Source of the DNA: Deltaproteobacteria bacterium
GTDB taxonomy: Bacteria > Desulfobacterota > Syntrophia > Syntrophales > UBA2210
DNA length: 5,479 nt
Reading direction: 5' to 3'
Assembly: GCA_016934695.1 (NCBI GenBank)
Contig: JAFGSH010000217.1
Coordinates: 1-5,479, forward strand
Shown: in pieces, positions 1 to 4,638 of the stretch
Position numbering within the stretch: the stretch's first letter is position 1
How the letters are laid out: the number at the start of each line of letters is the position of its first letter
Made by a program: the position numbers and the translations under genes
The notes under the pieces: model-generated
Seen by the model: only the letters and a program-made list of their open reading frames with translations
Databases searched by the model: none
What the model was told of the DNA's origin: nothing

Positions 1-339
1 CAGATCCTCCCGGACGGGCTGGTGAACCTGGCCGCCCTGGTGCTCCCCTGGGTGGAACTCATCCTGGGCGTCTTTCTCATCATCGGGCTCTGGATGCCGG
101 GAGCAGCGGTGATCAGCACCCTCCTCTTCATGACCTTCATAATTGCCCTGTCGTATAACCTGGCACGGGGCCTGGATATCAGCTGCGGCTGTTTCTCTGC
201 TTCGCCCTCGGAAGAAGCGGCTGGTGTCGGGACCGTCCTGCGGGATGTGGTGTTCCTGGCCGTGTCCCTGTACCTCCTGGGGGTCACCTTCGGATGGCTG
301 CCCCCGGGCAGGCAAGAAAAGGCCGTAACCGGACATTGA
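1..339 (+). CDS. MauE/DoxX-like integral membrane protein, 3' part only
   Basis: The reading frame is open from base 1 to a TGA at 337-339, giving 112 visible residues; the true start lies upstream of the window. A GTG at 22 is probably internal, because the frame and the hydrophobic character continue upstream of it. Three hydrophobic segments are visible, at about residues 8-31, 34-53 and 80-98 of the visible part. Between the second and third is the motif DISCGCF with a CxC cysteine pair (residues 62 and 64). This arrangement is typical of the MauE branch of the DoxX-like family, small inner-membrane proteins often linked to thiol or disulfide chemistry, where MauE acts in methylamine dehydrogenase maturation. 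The last 12 or so residues are polar and probably cytoplasmic. No methylamine genes are visible, so a methylamine role is not implied. The family call is fairly firm; the physiological role is unknown. Confidence 0.8.
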   Translation, partial: QILPDGLVNLAALVLPWVELILGVFLIIGLWMPGAAVISTLLFMTFIIALSYNLARGLDISCGCFSASPSEEAAGVGTVLRDVVFLAVSLYLLGVTFGWLPPGRQEKAVTGH

Positions 340-351
340 GCCTCACGGCTC
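338..351 (+). other. Small hairpin at the end of the MauE-like gene
   Basis: GAGCC (338-342) can pair with GGCTC (347-351) around a TCAC loop, and it overlaps the TGA stop. There is no T-run directly after it (a TCTTTTTT stretch comes only about 26 nt later), so it is at best a weak, non-canonical terminator or a 3'-end stabilising hairpin. Confidence 0.25.
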
Positions 352-425
352 GGTACCACCCCCACAGCACACCCTATCTTTTTTCACGATACGGGAATAA
401 TCCCGAAACAAAACAGAATACATTA

Positions 426-457
426 TTTTTGACAGCATATTCGATTTACGTCAAAAA
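426..457. repeat. AT-rich inverted repeat, possible operator
   Basis: TTTTTGAC (426-433) is the exact reverse complement of GTCAAAAA (450-457), with a 16-nt spacer. The half-site centres lie 24 bp apart, a spacing that could suit a dimeric regulator, but no known operator consensus is recognised. It could also be chance in an AT-rich region. Confidence 0.35.
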
Positions 458-591
458 AGGCATAAAGTTTTGTGGGGTATCTGTCGATATACATATGTCC
501 ACGAGACAAGAAGTGGTGATCCAAGATAAGGGAAAAGGCTTTTCCTGTTTGAGATGTGATGAACTTCATACTTTTTGTGAGGAGACGGTCA

Positions 592-620
592 CTGAAATTT
601 TTGTATTAGCAATGTACAGT
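592..620 (+). promoter_or_regulatory. Weak candidate sigma-70 promoter for the riboswitch-pilX transcript
   Basis: CTGAAA (592-597) and TACAGT (615-620) each match four of six consensus bases and are separated by exactly 17 nt. Transcription would start near 627. That is slightly inside the 5' strand of riboswitch helix P1 (624-631), leaving only five base pairs of it, which is a point against this call. No convincing sigma-54 site was found as an alternative. Confidence 0.25.
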
Positions 621-623
621 ACC

Positions 624-696
624 ACGGCGATCGAAAAAGCAGACCGCTCGTGAGGGTGGGACGCAAAGCCCTGAGCCAGCTTGCGTTAATTGCCGT
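624..696 (+). promoter_or_regulatory. GEMM-I cyclic dinucleotide riboswitch, predicted 3',3'-cGAMP type (GEMM-Ib)
   Basis: A structured RNA that binds a cyclic dinucleotide and controls the downstream gene. The core GGGACGCAAAGCC (658-670) is the GEMM-I signature. Helix P2 is CCGCTC (644-649) and GGGTGG (654-659), closed by a GNRA tetraloop GTGA (650-653); its layout matches the Vibrio cholerae Vc2 aptamer base for base (CC....-GNRA-....GG followed by GACGCAAAGCC). Helix P1 is ACGGCGAT (624-631) with ATTGCCGT (689-696), eight pairs with one G-U. The base aligned with Vc2 G20, which contacts one guanine of the ligand, is A638. An A there is the hallmark of the Geobacter GEMM-Ib riboswitches that respond to cGAMP. 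C684 is the probable equivalent of Vc2 C92. P3 is unusually short: only CTG/CAG (671-673/677-679) is available. The identity of the class is well supported; the ligand is inferred. The next gene is a pilus protein, a classic GEMM target. Confidence 0.82.
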
Positions 697-730
697 TTTG
701 CTGAATTTTTCCGGGGGAAGGGGTACGCGT

Positions 731-770
731 CAAAATCGTTCCGTGCCGTATTCCTGCTTCAACGATTTTG
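731..770 (+). promoter_or_regulatory. 10-bp dyad in the pilX-like leader, possible expression platform
   Basis: CAAAATCGTT (731-740) is perfectly complementary to AACGATTTTG (761-770) around a 20-nt loop, and the second arm runs into GTTTCAAAT. It sits 35 nt after the riboswitch. It could be a weak intrinsic terminator, given the T-rich end, or a structural element of the switch. The stem is AT-rich and the trailing T-run is short and interrupted, so terminator function is uncertain. Confidence 0.4.
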
Positions 771-784
771 TTTCAAATAGGAAT

Positions 785-871
785 CTTTCCCTTCACGAGT
801 GTATACGTTCTTGAATCCTGTGCCGGGTAACGTCAGTGAACTGTCCGTGAAAACATATTCTGGGGGGAGAG
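785..871 (+). promoter_or_regulatory. Possible Shine-Dalgarno-masking pairing
   Basis: The pyrimidine stretch CTTTCCCTTC (785-794) can pair with the G-rich ribosome binding region at 862-871: ten contiguous pairs, three of them G-U, hiding the GGAG at 866-869. Part of the same stretch (TCCCTTC, 788-794) can instead pair with GAAGGGG (717-723) just after the riboswitch. Two exclusive pairings are what a translational switch needs, but this is read by eye only and G-rich sequence pairs promiscuously. Confidence 0.3.
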
Positions 872-875
872 GGGG
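862..875 (+). promoter_or_regulatory. G-rich ribosome binding site of the pilX-like gene
   Basis: A 14-nt all-purine run (G6-AGA-G5) ends 3 nt before the ATG. The GGAG within it (866-869) lies 9 nt upstream of the ATG at 879, a good spacing, and supports this start. The run is unusually G-rich for a Shine-Dalgarno region. Confidence 0.7.
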
Positions 876-878
876 ACG

Positions 879-2498
879 ATGAAACGGGCTCTTTTTCTGA
901 AAAGTGTGAACGGCCAAGGGGGATACATTCTGGTCGTCTGTCTATTGGTTCTCGCCGCTTTGTTGTTGCTGGGGACGACAGCAGTCTTGCAGACATCAAC
1001 CGATCTCAAGATCAGCAGCAATTACCGGGGGGCTGTTCAGGCGTTCTATGCCGCCGAGGGGGGGGTGGAGTATGGGATCGCCAAACTGAAGCAGGCGTTG
1101 CAGGTCCTTACACCCAACCTCGATATCAGTTCTCCTTCTCTGTCCGGTTTTACCTTTACCGAATTCAGTGTCACGCAGGGGGCGAGTTCCTCTCAGGAAA
1201 CCATCAGCAGTGGTCCTTACGCCGGTCTCACATCGTATTGCAGGGACTATACGATCACCAGCGGTGTCAGGGGGGGTGATAACTCCGCTGCGAAGGTTAT
1301 CGCTGTCGTGAAGGATATCCTGATCCCCCTCTTTCAGTTCGGGATCTTCTACGAAGATGATCTCGAAATCCTCCCCGGAGCGGATATGACCTTCGCTGGG
1401 GGGAGAATCCATTCGAACAGTGATATCTATCTGAATCCCGACGGATCGGCCACCCTGTCCGTCGACTCCATTATCACATCGGCAGGCAATATCTATCACC
1501 AGCGAAAGGACTCAACGAGCACGGAGGGAACGGTCCGGATCAAGGATGGCGATGACCAGTACCAGACCATGACCGTTGACAGCGACGATACGAACTGGGA
1601 GACGGAATCCCAGAGTACCTGGGACGGCCGGGTAAAATCTCAGGTTCATGGCGTGTCCGAATTGGATCTTCCGCTGGACACCAGCGATCCACGGGATATC
1701 CTGGGAACGGGGAGCGGGAGCCTCTACGTGAAGTCGGGGTTGCGTATTATCGACGGGGTCGCGAGAGATAAGGATGGGAACGTGGTCGATCTGACTTACA
1801 CGGACCCTGCGGATCCCACAGTGACAATAAACCCCATCTCGACGGCCACGTTCTACGACCAGCGGGAGGACGCGACGGTCACCGTCACCGAGGTCAACAT
1901 GGAGGCCCTCATGGGGAACAGTACCGCAATGGCCAAACTGGCCGATCCCCCGGTGGGGGGGGACGCCGGTGTCCTGTATGTATCGTCCTCGACGGATTCC
2001 ATCCGACTCACCGAGGGTGCCACCCTCCCGTCATCCGGCCTGACCGTGGCGAGCGACCGCCCTGTTTACATCCAGGGAGACTACAATGTATCCAACAACC
2101 CCGCCGCTGTTATCGCCGATGCGGTGACCGTACTCTCCGGTGCGTGGGTCGACGCCAACAGTTACTCCGCCAATCTGAGTGACAGGACAGCGTCGGATAC
2201 GACGGTACATGCCGCCATCATGGGGGGAAATAAGAATACCAGCGGAAGCCAGTACAGCGGCGGTGTGGAAAATTTCATCCGTTTTCTCGAGGGGTGGAGC
2301 GGCAAGACATTGAGCTACACCGGATCTCTCGTCTGCCTCTGGGAGAGTCAGTATGCGACGGGGAACTGGTCGTACGGGTCTCCCGTGTATACGGCCCCGA
2401 CCCGGAACTGGTCCTATGGAGTCAGCAGCGGTTCCCTTCCACCCGGAACGCCGCGGGTCCGCACATTGCAAATCAAGTCATGGCAGCAGGTCTTTTAA
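879..2498 (+). CDS. PilX-like type IV pilus minor pilin/assembly protein (PilX N-terminal plus DUF4900-type region)
   Basis: 539 residues, ATG start with a G-rich ribosome binding site. The N-terminus is a short basic leader (MKRALFLKSVNGQGG), a likely prepilin peptidase site after Gly14 or Gly15, and a hydrophobic helix at about residues 16-33. The usual Glu at mature position 5 is missing, a trait shared with GspK-type minor pseudopilins. The block NYR...AFYAAEGGVE (about 48-64) is the hallmark of PilX N-terminal proteins. Residues 155-205 (GIFYEDDLEILPG, GRIHSNSDIYL, ITSAGNIY) resemble the DUF4900-type region of delta-proteobacterial PilX proteins. The rest is Ser/Thr/Gly/Asp-rich, as expected of a secreted beta-rich domain, and the C-terminus (RNWSYG...PPGTPRVRT) looks natural rather than truncated. 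It is expected at the inner membrane or in the pilus, priming or modulating assembly. A riboswitch lies 182 nt upstream. No pilV, pilW or pilY1 neighbours are visible here. The family call is firm; the exact role is inferred. Confidence 0.85.
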   Translation: MKRALFLKSVNGQGGYILVVCLLVLAALLLLGTTAVLQTSTDLKISSNYRGAVQAFYAAEGGVEYGIAKLKQALQVLTPNLDISSPSLSGFTFTEFSVTQGASSSQETISSGPYAGLTSYCRDYTITSGVRGGDNSAAKVIAVVKDILIPLFQFGIFYEDDLEILPGADMTFAGGRIHSNSDIYLNPDGSATLSVDSIITSAGNIYHQRKDSTSTEGTVRIKDGDDQYQTMTVDSDDTNWETESQSTWDGRVKSQVHGVSELDLPLDTSDPRDILGTGSGSLYVKSGLRIIDGVARDKDGNVVDLTYTDPADPTVTINPISTATFYDQREDATVTVTEVNMEALMGNSTAMAKLADPPVGGDAGVLYVSSSTDSIRLTEGATLPSSGLTVASDRPVYIQGDYNVSNNPAAVIADAVTVLSGAWVDANSYSANLSDRTASDTTVHAAIMGGNKNTSGSQYSGGVENFIRFLEGWSGKTLSYTGSLVCLWESQYATGNWSYGSPVYTAPTRNWSYGVSSGSLPPGTPRVRTLQIKSWQQVF

Positions 2499-2522
2499 TT
2501 AGGGACAGCTGTCCCTAATTAA
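2495..2522. repeat. Perfect 28-nt palindrome overlapping the pilX-like stop codon
   Basis: TTAATTAGGGACAG (2495-2508) is followed directly by its exact reverse complement CTGTCCCTAATTAA (2509-2522). The TAA stop at 2496-2498 lies inside the left arm. It would form a long stem in RNA and may end or protect the transcript, but no T-run follows, so it is not a classic intrinsic terminator. The TTAGGGACAG arm resembles palindromic repeats found beside REP-associated (Y1/IS200-like) transposase genes in Proteobacteria. That link is from memory and no transposase is present in the window. Confidence 0.75.
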
Positions 2523-2541
2523 TCCCTAATTAATCAATTAA
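2512..2541. repeat. 11-bp tandem repeat extending the palindrome
   Basis: TCCCTAATTAA occurs at 2512-2522 and again, exactly and without spacer, at 2523-2533. A degenerate third copy, TCAATTAA, follows at 2534-2541. The first copy is the right arm of the palindrome, so the arm appears to have been duplicated in place. Confidence 0.7.
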
Positions 2542-2780
2542 CCCTCTTTTCCCCAGGCAGACTGCCTTCGCGTTCGTGGTGACGGGTGCGGGTTTCCTGA
2601 AGGGTATTGACGATATCGGCGATGTCTGATAGTTTTCCAACGTTTTTCTAGGTTCAGCGGGGGTATATCTTCGCACAGCTGTATCGCGGACAATATCGGA
2701 AAGATACAAGACTTAATCCTGGTGCAGAAAAAGGCGGGATGATGTAATAGTTGCCACCATTTCAAGGAGAAATCGATCAT
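2542..2780. other. Gene-free spacer before the MoxR operon
   Basis: No gene is recognised. It contains a short dyad AGGCAG-A-CTGCCT at 2555-2567, a weak promoter candidate at 2607-2633 and the ribosome binding site of the next gene. Frames on both strands either break or are shadows of the MoxR gene. Whether it is relic coding sequence cannot be told from the sequence. Confidence 0.5.
2607..2633 (+). promoter_or_regulatory. Weak candidate promoter for the MoxR operon
   Basis: TTGACG (2607-2612) matches five of six -35 bases. The best -10 is GATAGT (2628-2633), four of six, but the spacer is only 15 nt. A 17-nt spacer would give the poorer TAGTTT. Transcription would begin about 140 nt before the MoxR start. 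This is plausible because the operon follows a possible transcript end and needs a promoter of its own, but it is weak. Confidence 0.25.
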
Positions 2781-3761
2781 ATGGACATTACAGAAATTAC
2801 GCAACGTATTGAAAAGGAGAGTCTGACCTTCCGGCAGATCTCGGCCGAGATCGAAAAGGTGATCGTCGGGCAGGCGGAACTGGTGAACCGGATGCTGATC
2901 GGCCTTCTGTGCAGGGGGCACCTGCTTCTGGAGGGGCTTCCCGGTCTTGCCAAGACGACCGCGGTCAAGTCCCTGGCCGATGCCATCAACACCTCCTTCA
3001 AGCGGATACAGTTTACGCCCGATCTTCTCCCGGCGGACATTATCGGGACCCAGATCTACCGGCCGGACAACGGATCGTTCGAGGTCAACAAGGGGCCAAT
3101 CTTCAATAACATTATCTTGGCGGATGAGATCAACCGGGCGCCGGCCAAGGTGCAGAGCGCCCTCCTTGAGGCGATGCAGGAACGCCAGGTGACGATCAGG
3201 GACACCACTTTCACCCTCGATGACCCCTTCCTCGTCCTGGCCACCCAGAACCCCATCGAGCAGGAGGGGACGTACCCCCTCCCCGAGGCGCAGATCGACC
3301 GCTTCATGATGAAGATCAAGGTGGGGTACCCTTCGGCGGAGGAGGAGAAGGAGATCGTGAAACGGGTCCGGACCGGGTTTTCCCAAGGCAATCCGCAGGT
3401 GGTCGATATCTCAGCCCTCAACGCGGCGCGGGAGGCGCTCCAGGAGATCCACATGGAGGAAAAGCTGGTCGACTATATCGTCAGGCTGGTGAGGGCCACC
3501 CGGGAGCCGGGCCGGTATCAGCAGGATCTGGAACACATGATCGCCTACGGCGCCTCTCCCCGGGGATCGATCTGGCTCGAAGAGGCGGCGCGGGCGCACG
3601 CCTTCCTGAACGGACGGGGGTACGTGACGCCCCAGGACGTTAAATCCATGGCCCCCGATGTCCTCAGGCACCGTATCATCCTGAGTTACGAGGCGGAGGC
3701 CGAAGGAAGGACGACCGACGATATCATCGGGGTATTGCTGGAGCGCGTCGAGGTCCCGTAG
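2781..3761 (+). CDS. moxR: MoxR-family AAA+ ATPase
   Basis: 326 residues from the ATG at 2781, which has AAGGAG at 2764-2769 about 11 nt upstream. An in-frame TTG at 2751 would add ten residues but has no better binding site, and 326 residues fits the family. Motifs in order: Walker A GLPGLAKT (52-59), Walker B IILADEINRAP (111-121), sensor 1 LATQNPIEQEGTYPLPEAQIDRF (153-175), and the C-terminal lid with sensor 2 GASPRGS (257-263). All catalytic residues appear intact. MoxR proteins are cytosolic ATP-driven chaperone-like machines that act with vWA-domain partners, often at the membrane. The DUF58 gene starts one base after the stop, so the two proteins are very probably made together and work together. 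The target of the pair in this organism is unknown. The gene symbol is the generic family label. Confidence 0.93.
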   Translation: MDITEITQRIEKESLTFRQISAEIEKVIVGQAELVNRMLIGLLCRGHLLLEGLPGLAKTTAVKSLADAINTSFKRIQFTPDLLPADIIGTQIYRPDNGSFEVNKGPIFNNIILADEINRAPAKVQSALLEAMQERQVTIRDTTFTLDDPFLVLATQNPIEQEGTYPLPEAQIDRFMMKIKVGYPSAEEEKEIVKRVRTGFSQGNPQVVDISALNAAREALQEIHMEEKLVDYIVRLVRATREPGRYQQDLEHMIAYGASPRGSIWLEEAARAHAFLNGRGYVTPQDVKSMAPDVLRHRIILSYEAEAEGRTTDDIIGVLLERVEVP

Positions 3762-3762
3762 G

Positions 3763-4638
3763 ATGCTGTCCGAGGAACAACTCAAAAAGATCCAGAAATT
3801 CCACTTCAGCACCCGGAAACTGGCCGGCGGGCTCTTCGCCGGTCAGTATGAGAGTGCCTTCGCGGGACAGGGGCTGGAGTTCGCCGAGGTCCGGGAATAC
3901 CAGGCGGGGGACGACATCAGATCCATCGACTGGAACGTCTCGGCCCGCTTCGGGCACCCCTATGTGAAGGTTTTTCATGAGGAACGGGAACTGACTGTCA
4001 TGCTCCTCCTCGACCTGTCCGGTTCCCAGCGGTTCGGGACGAGGCAGCGGTTCAAGCGGGAGATCGTGGCGGAGGTTGCGGGAATGCTGGCCTTTCTCGC
4101 CATCCGGACCAACGACAAGGTCGGCGCCATCCTCTTCAGCTCGCAGGTGGAGCAGTATATCCCGCCCAAGAAGGGGGCATCCCACGTCTGGCGGCTGATC
4201 AAGGAGATCTTTACCTACGAGCCCGCCGATATGGGGACCGATATCAAGACGGTCCTTGACTACCTCAACCGTGTCGTGAAGCGCCACGCCGTGGTCTTTC
4301 TCATATCGGACTGCATGGACGGTGGTTTCGAGATCCCCCTGCGGATCGCGGCGCGGAAGCACGATCTCACCGTTATCCGGATCACCGACCCGGCGGAGGA
4401 GGAGATCCCCAATGTGGGGATGGCCTACCTGCGCGACCCCGAGACGGATCAACTGGCCCTCCTCAATACGGGGAGCAGGGCGTTGAAGGAGCGATGGCAC
4501 CGGTTCCGGGAAGAGCAGCGGGCCGGCCTCTCCGATCTCCTCAACCGGTCCGGAGTCGACCTGGTGGATATCACGACCGACGGATCGGTCTCCGAACCCT
4601 TGGTCCGCCTCTTTGAGAAGAGGAGAAGACGTCGGTGA
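3763..4638 (+). CDS. DUF58 / von Willebrand factor A-like protein of the Bat/MoxR cluster
   Basis: 291 residues, starting one base after the MoxR stop, with GAGG at 3750-3753 as a possible ribosome binding site inside the MoxR gene. The DUF58 signature spans residues 33-75: GQGLEF, REYQAGDDIRSIDW, ARFGHPYVKVFHEER. A vWA-like fold follows, with an intact MIDAS start DLSGS (84-88, DxSxS), Thr159 in MGTD and Asp183 in ISD as probable further metal ligands. No signal peptide or membrane segment is visible, so it should be cytosolic or peripherally attached. The C-terminus is strongly basic (KRRRRR). DUF58 proteins are regular partners of MoxR ATPases and are presumed adaptors or substrates. The family is secure; the molecular function is known only in general terms. 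Confidence 0.92.
   Translation: MLSEEQLKKIQKFHFSTRKLAGGLFAGQYESAFAGQGLEFAEVREYQAGDDIRSIDWNVSARFGHPYVKVFHEERELTVMLLLDLSGSQRFGTRQRFKREIVAEVAGMLAFLAIRTNDKVGAILFSSQVEQYIPPKKGASHVWRLIKEIFTYEPADMGTDIKTVLDYLNRVVKRHAVVFLISDCMDGGFEIPLRIAARKHDLTVIRITDPAEEEIPNVGMAYLRDPETDQLALLNTGSRALKERWHRFREEQRAGLSDLLNRSGVDLVDITTDGSVSEPLVRLFEKRRRRR

Larger units (their letters stand above)
340..623. other. Gene-free AT-rich intergenic stretch
   Basis: No supportable gene is visible. The composition is markedly more AT-rich than the flanking genes, as expected for a promoter region. It contains the inverted repeat at 426-457, a 5-bp hairpin CGGGA/TCCCG at 392-405 with an ATAA loop, and the promoter candidate at 592-620. 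A 119-codon open frame crosses it (294-653), but it begins out of frame inside the MauE-like gene and ends inside the riboswitch, so it is not called. Confidence 0.6.

Noticed and set aside
429..457. Perfect -35 box TTGACA at 429-434
   Set aside because: With spacers of 16-18 nt the -10 position is TCAAAA, CAAAAA or AAAAAA, none close to TATAAT. The box is part of the inverted repeat instead.
294..653. 119-codon open frame on the + strand
   Set aside because: It starts out of frame inside the MauE-like gene, has no recognisable domain, crosses an AT-rich promoter-like region, and ends in the tetraloop of the riboswitch.
741..757. Possible sigma-54 promoter around GTGCCGTATTCCTGC
   Set aside because: The GG/GC spacing is wrong for a -24/-12 site and the TGGC core is missing; the sequence lies in the loop of the 731-770 dyad.
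2495..2522. Palindrome as a standard intrinsic terminator
   Set aside because: No T-run follows the stem on either strand, so classic termination is not supported, although some effect on the transcript remains possible.
2751..2780. Earlier TTG start for the MoxR protein at 2751
   Set aside because: It has no good ribosome binding site of its own, and the AAGGAG at 2764-2769 lies inside it and serves the ATG at 2781, which gives the normal family length.
2538..3386. 282-codon open frame on the - strand
   Set aside because: It lies antisense to the well-supported MoxR gene and has the Arg/Pro/His-rich low-complexity look of a GC-rich shadow frame.
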